Below are positions 47,901 to 54,842 of a DNA stretch of 64,000 nt, piece after piece. Source of the stretch: Tardiphaga sp. 709 (GTDB lineage: Bacteria > Pseudomonadota > Alphaproteobacteria > Rhizobiales > Xanthobacteraceae). A program made the translations under genes and the position numbers. The stretch covers positions 5,764,501-5,828,500 of the forward strand of contig NZ_CP135529.1 in NCBI RefSeq assembly GCF_032401055.1, given 5' to 3'. Positions within the stretch are counted from its first letter, which is position 1. Each line of letters starts with the position of its first letter. The notes beneath the pieces were generated by a model. That model was not told the DNA's origin. It worked only from the letters and a program-made list of their open reading frames with translations, and did not search any database.

Positions 47901-50051
47901 TCGCTATCGATCAGCAGCAGCCGGGGCATACTGCTGTATGGAAGTTCCGCGGTCACGGCTAACCAGTTCATCTCTGCGGCCGACATTGCTGCCGGCATGC
48001 TGAGTTTTGCGCCGAAGGATAATAACTTTAGCGGCAGTGGCACCTTCACCTTCAAGGTAAAGGACGCAACTGGCATGAGCGACGCCACGGCCCGTACCAT
48101 GACTCTTGCATTCGACGGGACGGATCGTACTGACACTACGGCAAGCGGTGGGAGCACGGATACAACCCAGGTTACGCTGAACTCCGGCTACGTCTCTTAC
48201 TTCGAGAACGGCGGTAGCGGCGATACGCTTCGCATCAACGCGTCGTCGGCTACGACATTCACAAACCTGAACTTCCTGCAGAGCAGCAACAATCTTGAGG
48301 TTGGCTGGTCTACCAGTTCTGCGACGGGGTATGCGACACTGCTTGACGAGTATGTCTTCACCAGCAGCAGCAACAATAATACGTTCGAGAGTTTCCAATT
48401 TCAGAATGGTGGGAGCTACTTGGGGTACTCGCTTTCGTCGTCTGCCTATGTTGTGTCGCGCGCAATGACGACCACGACCGCTGGCATGGTCATTATCGCT
48501 GGATCGGAGGCGGGAGATACCATCAGCACTCTCAATTCCAACGGCAACAACCTGTTGTTCGGTAACGGCGGCAGCGACACCATCACCGGCGGTTTCGGCA
48601 ACGATCTGATCGTCGGGGGTCTCGGCGACGACACGCTGAGCGGTCGAAACGGAAGCGACACCTATGTGTTTGGCCTCGCCGACGGCAACGACACGATCAA
48701 TGATTACTGGGCCAGCAATAGCGACTTCGACCGTATCGTCATCAAGACAGGTGGCGCGGCGATGTCCGGTCTGTTCGCCTATGACAATGATCCCAATACG
48801 TTCTACGGCGACCTGGTGATCCAGTATAACGGCCAACAGGTCACGATTCAGAACCATTTCTATATGAATGGCTTCCAGGTCGAGTTGATCAACTTCGACG
48901 GTGGTTCGGTATACGGTTACAACCTCGGGACCAGCGACTATGCGATCGTGAACGGCCTCACTGCGGATCCGTCCGAAGTCAACGGCTACCGCACGATTTC
49001 CCTGTCATCTGGAAACAACTTCGTTGCCGGCGAACTTGATACCGCTAACAAGATCACTGGCGGCAGCGGTAATGATTTAATCTTCGGCGGAGACCAGAGC
49101 GATATCCTCGCCGGCGGAAACGGCAATAATCTGATCGTTGGCGGACATGGCGATGACACGCTCAGCGCCGGTACTGGCAACGACGTCTACGCTTTCGGCA
49201 TGACCGACGGGACCGATCGGATTACCGACGTCAGCGGTACCGATGCGATCTTCATCGCAACGCACGGTGCCGCGATGTCGATGCTCACGGCGACGGACAA
49301 CAACAACGGCACCACGCACGGCGATCTGGTGATCCAGTACAATGGCCAGCAGGTCACGGTGATGAATCATTTTGACGGCGGTTCGTCGGGCGCGAATTCG
49401 ATCGAATCGATCGCATTCGATGGTGGCTCGGTCTACGGCTACGACCTAGGTACCTCCTCCTACGCCATCAGCAACGCCGATCCGAGTAACGCAGGCGGTG
49501 CCCGCACGATCGACCTCTCCGCGTCGTCCGCGCAGAACTTCATTGCGGGCGAGGATGGTGCTGCCAACGTGATCACGGGCGGCGGCGCCAAGGATCTGAT
49601 CTTCGGCGGCAGCCAGAATGACACACTGTCGGGCGGTGCCGGGAATGATCTGATCCAGGGCGGAGCCGGAGACGATATCTTGATGGGGGGGCTTGGTAAC
49701 GACGTCTTGCGGGGCGGCTCGGGAGCCGACACGTTCAAGTTCGGTGCGGGTCACATTGGCGCGGCGAACCTCGATTCGATCCTCGATTTCAGCAACGCCG
49801 AAGGCGACAAGATCGATATATCGGGCTTGCTCGACGGCATTGCTGGCGTGCAAGCGGATGGTTCGAACATCAATAACTACGTTCATCTGACGCAGAACGG
49901 AGGCAATGTCCTCGTGCAGGTCGATACGACCGGTGCCGGCAATTTCTCCGGCAACACGCATGATGTTGCAACGCTGGTCGGCTATGGCACCAGCAATGCT
50001 GATATCGTGAACATGGTGTTCAAGAACACAGATCACTCAATGACTGTCTGA
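38874..50051 (+). CDS. Giant RTX adhesin, C-terminal part (continuation after frameshift)
   Basis: 3,725 residues, coding continuously from base 38847. A TTG at 38874 could serve as a start but has no ribosome-binding site or signal, so this is the rest of the adhesin rather than a separate gene. Order of modules: cadherin-like and ENG-type repeats (about 39049-40730), VCBS repeats (40735-42125), a beta-sandwich module (42165-42645), more VCBS repeats including three exact 339-base periods (43446-44462), and bacterial cadherin-like repeats (44463-46150). Two further beta-sandwich modules (about 46231-46665 and 47021-47410) and a cadherin-like domain (47780-48110) come next. Three RTX blocks (48541-49745) precede a type I secretion C-terminus ending in VFKNTDHSMTV. 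It needs periplasm-spanning export by the LapB/C/E-like proteins; calcium outside the cell should fold the RTX part. Confidence 0.87.
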   Translation: MSIDTGINGHLNFNFSTGAWSYNAPSQLVTNTTETFSYTLIDGDKDTAGANLVISVTAVNDAPTNTVPTARVVNEDTAIVFSSGNNNAISIADADHNGGNETVTLSVLHGNLTLSGLSGLTVTGNGTGNVTVTGTVAAINSALNGLSYLPSDNYNGADTLTIVTNDNGNNGVGGAKSDTDTIAITINPVNDAPVITPETREVSYIENGNDLKLLSNAVITDPDNPTSLNGGFISVTLGNTVAGDQLQIADNSNVRLQGNNVQISNGFGGWTTIGTISAGGFGGTSVTITLNSNADVADVQTVVRSLAFYSSSDNPTGVDRTATITFNDGGHDGSGGALSDSSTVTVHVTPVNDAPVIAGGSERSVSVAENSTAVTTVTSTDPDGGTPTYSIVQTAGTDFAKFTINPVTGALSFVNAPDYENPTDVGGTNGNNTYEVDVRVSDGNGGTAVQTINVTVTNVNEAPVLAPNSNSVSYTENGSALKLMPTASVTDPDSPSSFVGGSITASLGATAVSGDQLVFAGSSGVSLVGNVIWIGFTVVGTVSGYGTSNMTISLAAGATDGNVETVLKALAYQSTSENPTGADRTVTVTFNDGGNDGSGPALSDTSTVTIHVTPVNDAPVAINDTGSATERGGVANATGGSNATGNVLSNDSDVDDLQTSLVVSGVRVGTAGSTGTVGSTLTGAHGSLVLNANGTYTYVIDETDAQVQALNVNGTITDTFTYTVRDPSGAIDTAQLTITINGANDAPVATDDTGSATEKGGVSNGSGGVTATGNVRTNDSDVDNTTSSLVISAVRTGAEAGTGTAGTVGSSLAGQYGSLKLNSDGSYTYTVTETNSTVQALNVGQSVTETFTYTVRDAGGLTDTAQLVITINGANDAAVITGNVTGSVTEASGVANATPGIPTATGDLNVTDVDNAAIFTVQSNVTTSYGTFSIGADGAWTYNLNNANSTVQGLNNGGTLHDLITVTTADGTSKQIDVTINGANDAAVVSSATVNLTETNSAASISTMGSLTITDVDNPATFVAQNNVNGTYGKFSITSAGAWTYTANNAHDEFQVGQTYTDTFSVSAADGTLTTVVINIAGTNDAPVLTVTNGSSGSIGDGFQSGGYTGSTGSPNLWTTNWTEVGDNNSSSNGDIRISSSGGNSYVRLGDSDGSNSSLQRTVDLSGTSSATLTFDYRRVDLDSSSDQVFVQVSTDGVNFTQIAVIGGGNFDDNGFLSASIDLSAYRSSTTTIRFVASGGLGDSDYVYLDNVNISYSNEPTFTENGSAVAIITNATLSDVDDANMASATVVLTNKQAGDQLWINSTALSNGSTGTVNGVSYLVAESAGAITITFSGAATKAAYELAIEAVKYASTSENPSTTDRSFQITVNDGHDNSNTGTAVVHVIAVNDAPLAVNDTGAATEKGGVANGTGGSNATGNVLSNDTDAETPSASLIVSAVRTGTEAGSGASGTVGSSLLGTYGTLTLNANGSYTYVLNDNNGTVQALNVGGTLTDTFTYTVKDPSNLTDTAQLVITINGTNDVAVISGTITSSVIEAGGVNNAVTGTPTATGMLTDTDVDNTPNTFTAVSVATGTTNGYGTYTMTAGGVWTFTLNNANAAVQALNVGQTLTDTFTAQTVDGTSQAVTVTINGTNDAAVISGTTTGGVIEAGGVSNATAGTPTATGTLTDTDVDNTPNAFQAVSSATGTTNGYGTYTMTAGGVWTYTLNDSNPAVQALNSGNTLTDTFTVKTADGTSQVVTVTINGTNDAAVISGITSGSVIEAGGVDNGIVGTPTATGTLTDTDVDNTPNTFQAVAAGAATTGGYGTYALTAGGVWTYTLNNANPTVQALGAGGVLTDTFTVKTADGTPQVVTVTIHGANDAPVTVNDVYTINEDQILTGVNVLANDSDPEGSTLQRVGNLGGFLGPFASASLTQSGDLTVTPTVNGSGIVILTYQASDGTLSTQGTITVNVRPVADAAVLTASGGNEDNAFAIHIALGDTDGSEKATHIELSGYPAGTTFNQGSLQGGVWVIDNPAGIDLAHLTATTPTNYNGTFNLGVSVTVVDHATLTTGLVTDTATSTGTIAVTVNPVNDAPVLTADDATLTETAGTDAGLLSTTGNILSNDHDVDGDTLSVKTIRAANGVPTDESPIAIAPGGNATSHGIYGDLVMHSDGSYTYTANAAFDALADGVQKTDVFKYVATDGNGGDVAQYLTVHLTGVNDTPVPVDDDQNLTDTAAIDAGTVKTFAGSVLANDHDAENDPLTVITIRPDAQSGPTYLNGATTVAHGVYGDLTINPDGTYTYTPNANYDALGAGVSATDVFKYGASDGNSAHGGFLTFHITGGNDPAVFTGIDTTGLTESNVAQSTGGTLVVNDVDGADTLVPQANAAGSNNYGVFNVNADGTWTYTMNSAHGEFVAGQTYTDKLTVHSADGTAHDLTVNILGTDNNHAPDLVNGTYGGTVTGQVHALPASALVNGSFESGGTGWTVASQAGGAAFSSNFPADGSGNFTANSFGQVTGIQTQLTQVVDTLPGLQYTLSFQVYTVSTTPGGHVFVNWNGTQVLAVATGQAIGGYHTFTATVTGTGHDTLQFAVDDPNNNPATYDSWRFDAVSLTPATHYEATSGTIAFSDADVSDVHSVTVTTPVGSNYIGNFVSTVDEATHQVKWTFYASDSALQALSSNSVDQTYTLKIDDGHGGFDTQNVTVTLAKHIDAAPVITSSAQAGFATEDASVGIVNLVQNPTFELPNIYNPVLTPWTVSGAGVAHIYGSGANGSVDAAYLDQNTTLSQTITTQIGTTYTIDFFMHNYGTPFSVSVNGTPVWTTSNVVPNWTEYSVTFTATSTSTVLSFATTGVNGADIDEVSVQAGTKHIVEGIETNAGTITYTDADLMDTHTVAASGPTFTWSGGSLSQAQITALTNASSLTLNATDSTGTGQGSVAWKHSIADSAIQFLNAGQTLTETYTVTIDDGQGGTTSQQVTITINGTNEPVAPTGQAGTLAITEDVTRVLTLSDFGYSDADGDVAAGVTITSLSISSSRGILLYGSSAVTANQFISAADIAAGMLSFAPKDNNFSGSGTFTFKVKDATGMSDATARTMTLAFDGTDRTDTTASGGSTDTTQVTLNSGYVSYFENGGSGDTLRINASSATTFTNLNFLQSSNNLEVGWSTSSATGYATLLDEYVFTSSSNNNTFESFQFQNGGSYLGYSLSSSAYVVSRAMTTTTAGMVIIAGSEAGDTISTLNSNGNNLLFGNGGSDTITGGFGNDLIVGGLGDDTLSGRNGSDTYVFGLADGNDTINDYWASNSDFDRIVIKTGGAAMSGLFAYDNDPNTFYGDLVIQYNGQQVTIQNHFYMNGFQVELINFDGGSVYGYNLGTSDYAIVNGLTADPSEVNGYRTISLSSGNNFVAGELDTANKITGGSGNDLIFGGDQSDILAGGNGNNLIVGGHGDDTLSAGTGNDVYAFGMTDGTDRITDVSGTDAIFIATHGAAMSMLTATDNNNGTTHGDLVIQYNGQQVTVMNHFDGGSSGANSIESIAFDGGSVYGYDLGTSSYAISNADPSNAGGARTIDLSASSAQNFIAGEDGAANVITGGGAKDLIFGGSQNDTLSGGAGNDLIQGGAGDDILMGGLGNDVLRGGSGADTFKFGAGHIGAANLDSILDFSNAEGDKIDISGLLDGIAGVQADGSNINNYVHLTQNGGNVLVQVDTTGAGNFSGNTHDVATLVGYGTSNADIVNMVFKNTDHSMTV
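43446..44462 (+). repeat. Three tandem 339-base VCBS repeats
   Basis: Copies start at 43446, 43785 and 44124 (each at a GTGATTTCGGG- or GTGATCTCCGG-like point) and the third ends at 44462. All three are exactly 339 bases, or 113 residues. Each reads VISGxxxxxVIEAGGVxNxxxGTPTATGxLTDTDVDNTPN, then YGTYxxTAGGVWTxTLNNAN and a closing VTVTINGTNDA. The high similarity at DNA level suggests recent duplication or ongoing homogenisation. Confidence 0.9.
48541..49745 (+). repeat. RTX calcium-binding nonapeptide blocks (three)
   Basis: Three clusters of GGxGxDxLx nonapeptides, about 15 in total: near 48544-48675 (GGFGNDLIVGGLGDDTLSG), 49051-49195 (GGSGNDLIFGG, GGHGDDTLSAG) and 49567-49745 (GGAGNDLIQGGAGDDILMGG). 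They are separated by two related spacers of about 390 bases (each with DLVIQYNGQQVT and FDGGSVYGY), so the whole block is itself a higher-order duplication. RTX repeats bind calcium outside the cell and promote folding and secretion. Confidence 0.92.
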
Positions 50052-50098
50052 TGACCGACGCGGCTGGCGATCCCGGCCGTGTTGCTTCAACGAATTGC

Positions 50099-50125
50099 AA
50101 AAGCCCCCGATGATCGGGGGCTTTT
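50099..50125 (+). terminator. Rho-independent terminator after the adhesin
   Basis: AAAAGCCCCCGA, a TGA loop, TCGGGGGCTTTT: a 12-base-pair perfect stem with a T-tract, 47 bases after the adhesin stop. The symmetrical A and T tracts allow it to work in both directions, also ending the minus-strand gene at 50161. Confidence 0.9.
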
Positions 50126-50160
50126 CATTTGGTTACGTATGATTGAACTCGTTGGTGTAC

Positions 50161-50649
50161 CTAAATCTTCTGCCCCGCCGGTGTCTTCGGCCCCGCCGGA
50201 ACGCTGCCACTCCCGCCCACATCGATCCTGATCCGCTGCACCTCCGTGCGCCCGGCCGGATACTTCACCTCGATGGTCACTTCATCACTGCCGACGAAGT
50301 CCGCCTTCGATTGATAGAAGGCGATGAACCCTGGCACTTCGAGCGCGAGGCACTGTTTGTAGTTGGTGGCGCTCACCTTGCCGCGCTTGATGCTGACGGT
50401 GCCGTTCGCAGGTGGGGTCACCATGCGCAAAGCGGGCAGGGTGCCCGAGGTGCAGTCGGGCTGGACGTTAAGATAAACGCCGACCTGGAAGTTGCGCGCG
50501 GTCGGGCCCTTGGCGGTCCGCTCGACGACAGACGGTGTCGCTGCAGGCGGCACCGGCGAGGGCGTCTGCGCCCAAAGGGCGGTTCCGGAACCGGTTCCCG
50601 CCAGAGTGCTTATGACGAGACTCAGCGCGACGACCGGCTTCCGAAACAT
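50161..50649 (-). CDS. Conserved hypothetical secreted protein
   Basis: A 162-residue protein with signal peptide MFRKPVVALSLVISTLAGTG, ending near ALWAQ. A proline-rich linker (TPSPVPPAATP) precedes a domain with YLNVQPDCTSGTLPALRMVTPPANGTVSIKRGKV and DEVTIEVKYPAGRTEVQRIRIDVG. The latter reads like a single Ig-like or cadherin-like beta sandwich with one Cys pair (CTSG and KQCLALEV). The open frame begins at 50778, but only the ATG at 50649 starts the signal peptide. Function is unknown. It follows the adhesin on the opposite strand, and I have no evidence that it belongs to the Lap system. Confidence 0.75.
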   Translation of the reverse strand: MFRKPVVALSLVISTLAGTGSGTALWAQTPSPVPPAATPSVVERTAKGPTARNFQVGVYLNVQPDCTSGTLPALRMVTPPANGTVSIKRGKVSATNYKQCLALEVPGFIAFYQSKADFVGSDEVTIEVKYPAGRTEVQRIRIDVGGSGSVPAGPKTPAGQKI

Positions 50650-50923
50650 GGAATTTCTCTCGATTGGCGGGTGATAACAGCGCGTCGCGACATCCCAAGG
50701 ATGCAGCAAAAGTGCTGTCATATCAATGGATGGGGCGCCCATGGGCCGGGTTAATGAGGGGCGGTTGGCCGGTCTCACGACTTGGTGTAATTCTTTGAAT
50801 CAAAACGTGTTTGGGTAGCTCCGCGGGGCAATCGCCACATCTGTGGCGGGCATGCTAGGAGAACTCGCGGCGCAAGTATGGTGAATCGCCGCGCCGGCTC
50901 TTAAGAATTCTGAGGTTTGTTGA

Positions 50924-51934
50924 ATGGTGTCGAAAGAAACTTCCGCAGCGAAGGATGCGGTGCGCACGCTGCGTGTCGGCGTCGTGGGCGCAGGTGTCAT
51001 GGGCACCAATCATGGCCGCGTGCTGGCCGGGCTGCCGGGCATCGAAATGGTCGGCATCGTCGATCCCATGCTCGAACATCGCACCCGCGCCGAGAAACTG
51101 ATCGGCTGCAAGACCTTTGCCGATCTGGACGCACTGCTGGCCGCTGGCGTCGATGCCGTGACCATCGCAGCGCCCACTCACTTGCATCACGAAGTTGCGC
51201 TCGCCTGCATCGCCAAGGGCATCCATGTCCTGGTCGAGAAGCCGATAGCATCGACCGTGAAAGAGGGACGCGAGATCGTCGATGCCGCGCAAAAGGCTGG
51301 CGTGACTCTGATGATCGGCCATGTCGAGCGTTTCAACCCCGCCGTCGCCACCATCAAGAAGGCGATCGAGGGCGAGGATATTCTGTCGATCGGCATCACA
51401 CGCGTCGGCCCGTTCCCGCCGCGCATGTCCAATGTCGGCGTTGTCATCGATCTCGCCGTGCATGACATCGACCTGATCCGCTGGTTCACCGAGAGCGACA
51501 TCGTCGAGGTGCAGCCGCAGCTCGCCTCCGCCGTCGCCGAGCGCGAAGACATCGCGCTGCTGCAGTTCCGCACGGCATCCGGCGTGCTTGCCCATATCAA
51601 CACCAACTGGCTGACGCCGTTCAAGGCGCGCACCGTCACGGTCGCAACGCGCGGCAAATATGTGATGGGAGATCTGCTGACCCGGCAGGTCACCGAATGT
51701 TTCGGCTTCAAGACCGATGGCAGCTATTCGATGCGCCATCTGCCGGTCGGGCAGGACGAGCCGTTGCGCGCCGAATTGATGGCGTTTCTCGATGCGGTGC
51801 GCACCGGCGGCGTGCCGGCTGTGACCGGCGAGGAGGGCGTCGCCTCCCTCGAGATCGCGATCCAGTGCCTGGAAGCGCCGAAGAAGCGCGCGGCCACGGC
51901 ATCACGCCCGGCGCCCCGCAAGGTGGTTGGCTGA
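50924..51934 (+). CDS. Gfo/Idh/MocA-family oxidoreductase (WlbA/WbpB-like sugar-nucleotide dehydrogenase)
   Basis: A 336-residue NAD-dependent dehydrogenase. RVGVVGAGVMGTNHGRVL binds the dinucleotide, VLVEKPIAST carries the family EKP lysine near residue 105, and VIDLAVHDIDLIRWF supplies the histidine/aspartate pair near 190. In the context of a DegT aminotransferase directly downstream, the best analogy is WlbA/WbpB, which oxidises the 3-hydroxyl of UDP-GlcNAcA so the partner can aminate it; the true substrate is inferred, not shown. The aminotransferase starts 78 bases after its stop. Confidence 0.85.
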   Translation: MVSKETSAAKDAVRTLRVGVVGAGVMGTNHGRVLAGLPGIEMVGIVDPMLEHRTRAEKLIGCKTFADLDALLAAGVDAVTIAAPTHLHHEVALACIAKGIHVLVEKPIASTVKEGREIVDAAQKAGVTLMIGHVERFNPAVATIKKAIEGEDILSIGITRVGPFPPRMSNVGVVIDLAVHDIDLIRWFTESDIVEVQPQLASAVAEREDIALLQFRTASGVLAHINTNWLTPFKARTVTVATRGKYVMGDLLTRQVTECFGFKTDGSYSMRHLPVGQDEPLRAELMAFLDAVRTGGVPAVTGEEGVASLEIAIQCLEAPKKRAATASRPAPRKVVG

Positions 51935-52012
51935 CGCAAGCGCGACCCGGCGCAAGCATGCGCCGGTTTCCAGTATTCAGACTTCAAGACGACATTCTGC
52001 AGGCCAGGCATC

Positions 52013-53164
52013 ATGAACCAGCACACCCGTATCGACCCCGTTCCCTTCATCGATCTCAATGCGCAGCGTCAGCGGCTCGGCACATCGATCGACGAGGCGG
52101 TCACCCGCGTGCTCAATCACTGCCAGTTCATCAACGGCCCGGAAGTCACCAAGTTAGAGGCCGAACTCGCCAAATATTGCGGCGCCAAGCATGTGATCAG
52201 CTGCGCCAGCGGCACCGACGCGCTGATGATGGTGCTGATGGCTAAGAAGATCGGCCCGGGCGATGCCGTGCTGTGCCCGTCCTTCACTTTCTGCGCCACC
52301 GGCGAGGCTGTGGCACTGGTTGGCGCGTCGCCCGTATTTGTCGAAGTCGACGACGTCACTTTCAACATCAGCCCAGAGTCCGTGAAACGTGGCATTGCCG
52401 CGGCTAGGAAGGCCGGCCTGAAGCCCCGGGCGATCATCCCGGTCGATCTGTTCGGCCAGCCCGCCGATCTCGACGCGATCAACGCCATCGCCGAGGCTGA
52501 GGGGCTGTTCGTGCTGGAAGACGCCGCGCAGGCCTTCGGCGCGACCTACAAGGGCAAGCGCGTCGGCACCTCGGCGCTGGCCACTACCACCAGCTTCTTC
52601 CCGGCCAAGCCGCTCGGCTGCTTCGGCGACGGCGGCGCGATCTTCACCGATGACGACCAACTCGCCGAGGACCTGCGCAGCATCCGCATCCATGGCCAGG
52701 GCTCCGACAAATACGACAATATCCGCCTCGGCATTACCGGCCGCCTCGACACCATCCAGGCCGCGGTGCTGCTGGAAAAGCTGAAGATCTTCGACGACGA
52801 AATCGCCGCCCGCAACAAAGTAGCCGACCGCTACGCCCGCAGCCTTGGCAATATCGTCACGGTGCCGCGTGTCGCCGAAGGCAATACGTCGATCTGGGCC
52901 TGCTACGTGATCCGCCTGCCCAAGGGCACCGACCGCGACGCCTTCGCCAATGCGCTGAAGGCACAGGGCGTGCCGACTGCGATCTATTACGCGAAGTCGA
53001 TGCATATGCAGACCGCCTACAGGGATTATCCGGTTGTCGATGGCGGTCTGCCGGTCTGCGAGGCGTTGTCGGCCGACGTCATCAGTCTTCCGGTGCACGC
53101 CTATCTCGACGAGGCCACCCAGGACCGCGTCATCCAGGCTGTGCGCGACGCGCTGGCGACCTAA
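52013..53164 (+). CDS. DegT/DnrJ/EryC1/StrS-family PLP sugar aminotransferase
   Basis: A 383-residue aminotransferase that installs an amino group on a keto sugar nucleotide. The segment IPFIDLN at the N-terminus, SCASGTDALMMVLMA, the lid VLEDAAQAFGATYKG and the PLP-lysine motif SFFPAKPLGCFGDGGAIFT are diagnostic. RLDTIQAAVLLEKL and the C-terminal VISLPVHAYLDEATQDRVIQAV complete the family pattern. With the dehydrogenase upstream it would form a two-step oxidation and amination module, as in WbpB-WbpE (inference). murJ lies 43 bases on. Confidence 0.9.
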   Translation: MNQHTRIDPVPFIDLNAQRQRLGTSIDEAVTRVLNHCQFINGPEVTKLEAELAKYCGAKHVISCASGTDALMMVLMAKKIGPGDAVLCPSFTFCATGEAVALVGASPVFVEVDDVTFNISPESVKRGIAAARKAGLKPRAIIPVDLFGQPADLDAINAIAEAEGLFVLEDAAQAFGATYKGKRVGTSALATTTSFFPAKPLGCFGDGGAIFTDDDQLAEDLRSIRIHGQGSDKYDNIRLGITGRLDTIQAAVLLEKLKIFDDEIAARNKVADRYARSLGNIVTVPRVAEGNTSIWACYVIRLPKGTDRDAFANALKAQGVPTAIYYAKSMHMQTAYRDYPVVDGGLPVCEALSADVISLPVHAYLDEATQDRVIQAVRDALAT

Positions 53165-53207
53165 GTTGAGCGTTTTGCACCGCCGCTTCATGCTGTAGAA
53201 GCGGCTG

Positions 53208-54740
53208 ATGCTGGGACGCATTTTCACCGTCGGCGGATATACACTGCTCTCGCGGATCACCGGTTTCGCGCGCGACATCATGCTCGCGGCGATCCTTGGT
53301 GCCGGGCCGGTGGCTGACGCCTTCTTCGTGGCGCTGCGACTGCCCAATCACTTCCGCGCTATTTTCGCCGAAGGCGCGTTCAATGCCGCTTTTGTGCCGG
53401 CCTATGCCCATGTGACCGGTAAGGGCGGCCCGGCATCGGCGCATCTGTTTGCCGACCGCATCTTCACGCTGCTGTTTGCGTCACAGGTCGTGCTGCTCAT
53501 CCTGGCTATTTTGTTCATGCCGCAGGCCATGAGCGTCCTCGCGCCGGGCTTCACCGATGATCCCGCGCAGCGTCATCTCGCCATCGAGCTGACACGCATC
53601 ACCTTTCCCTATCTGCTGCTGATCACGCTGGTGACGCTCTATGGCGGCATGCTGAACGTCATGCAGCGCTTTGCCAGTGCCGCGGCGGCCTCGATCTTCC
53701 TCAATATCTCCATGATGGCGACGCTGGCGCTGGCCGCGTTCTTTCCGAGTTCAGGTCACGCGGCGGCTTGGGGCGTGTTGATTTCGGGCTTTCTGCAATA
53801 TTTCCTGCTCGCCGGTGACTTGCAGCGTCATGGCGGACTTCCTCGTTTTGCGCCGCTGCGTCTCGACGAGGACGTGCGCGGCTTCTTCCGCGCGCTCGGC
53901 CCGGCGACGCTGGGCTCCATGGGCACGCAAGTCGCATTGTTTGCCGACACCATCATCGCGACCTTCCTGCCGGTCGGCGCGCTGTCGGCGCTGTATTATG
54001 CCGACCGTCTCAACCAGTTGCCGATCGGGGTAATCGGCATCGCCATCGGCACGGTACTCTTGCCGGAAATGTCGCGGCGGATGGCGGCAGACGATCATGT
54101 CGGCGCCATGGGCGCGCAGCGCCGCGCCTTCCTGTTCACGCTGTTGTTCTCGCTGCCCTTCGTCGCTGCATTCCTCGTGGTGCCCGATGTCATCATGCGC
54201 GCGATGTTTGCCCGCGGGGCCTTCACCAAGGCTGATGCTGCCGTCGCTGCGGCGACACTCGCCGCCTATGCCATTGCGCTCATCCCCTTCGTGATGATCC
54301 GCAGCGCGGTTGCAACTTTCAACGCCCGCAAGGACACCACGACGCCGATGATTGCCGCGCTCACCGGCATCGCAGTCAACGTCGCGCTGAAGATTCTGCT
54401 GATGGGACCTCTGGCGCAGATCGGCCTCGCGCTTGGCACCGCGGCAGGAGCCTGGATCAATCTGTTGCTGGTCATCTTCTTCGCCATGCGGGCCGGCTAT
54501 CTCGAATTCGATCGCGCTTTTATGCTGGCGCTCGGCAAATTCGCGCTGACCGGCGTGGTCCTCGCTGCGGCGCTATGGGGGACCGCGCGTCTTGCGGCGG
54601 AGCAGTTCGCGGGCCTCACCAGCCTCCGCGACGAAGCGACGCTGGGAGTTCTCATCATCGTGACCATCCTGGTCTATTCGGCATTGGTCCTGACGCTTTT
54701 CGGCAAAAGCTGGTTGCGCAGCCTGGTCCGCGCCAGATAG
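53208..54740 (+). CDS. murJ: Lipid II flippase MurJ
   Basis: A 510-residue inner-membrane protein with about 14 helices, of the MOP-exporter superfamily, which moves the peptidoglycan precursor lipid II across the membrane. The MurJ signatures are the N-terminal LLSRITGFARDIMLAAILG, AEGAFNAAFVPAY near residue 60, and GVLISGFLQYFLL. YYADRLNQLPIGVIGIAIG near 265 and GAWINLLLVIFF follow near the end. The conserved arginines of the substrate cavity are present in the first of these (SRITGFARD). It starts at ATG 53208 and stands downstream of the sugar aminotransferase with a 43-base gap. Confidence 0.93.
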   Translation: MLGRIFTVGGYTLLSRITGFARDIMLAAILGAGPVADAFFVALRLPNHFRAIFAEGAFNAAFVPAYAHVTGKGGPASAHLFADRIFTLLFASQVVLLILAILFMPQAMSVLAPGFTDDPAQRHLAIELTRITFPYLLLITLVTLYGGMLNVMQRFASAAAASIFLNISMMATLALAAFFPSSGHAAAWGVLISGFLQYFLLAGDLQRHGGLPRFAPLRLDEDVRGFFRALGPATLGSMGTQVALFADTIIATFLPVGALSALYYADRLNQLPIGVIGIAIGTVLLPEMSRRMAADDHVGAMGAQRRAFLFTLLFSLPFVAAFLVVPDVIMRAMFARGAFTKADAAVAAATLAAYAIALIPFVMIRSAVATFNARKDTTTPMIAALTGIAVNVALKILLMGPLAQIGLALGTAAGAWINLLLVIFFAMRAGYLEFDRAFMLALGKFALTGVVLAAALWGTARLAAEQFAGLTSLRDEATLGVLIIVTILVYSALVLTLFGKSWLRSLVRAR

Positions 54741-54842
54741 CTCGCTTCATCGTGTCCCAAAGTCGGGCAGGGCGACGCCCCGTGCCACTTGCCGCCGTCC
54801 TCCCGCAGTGTAGATTGAGTCTAAACTGCATGCGGAGGAACG

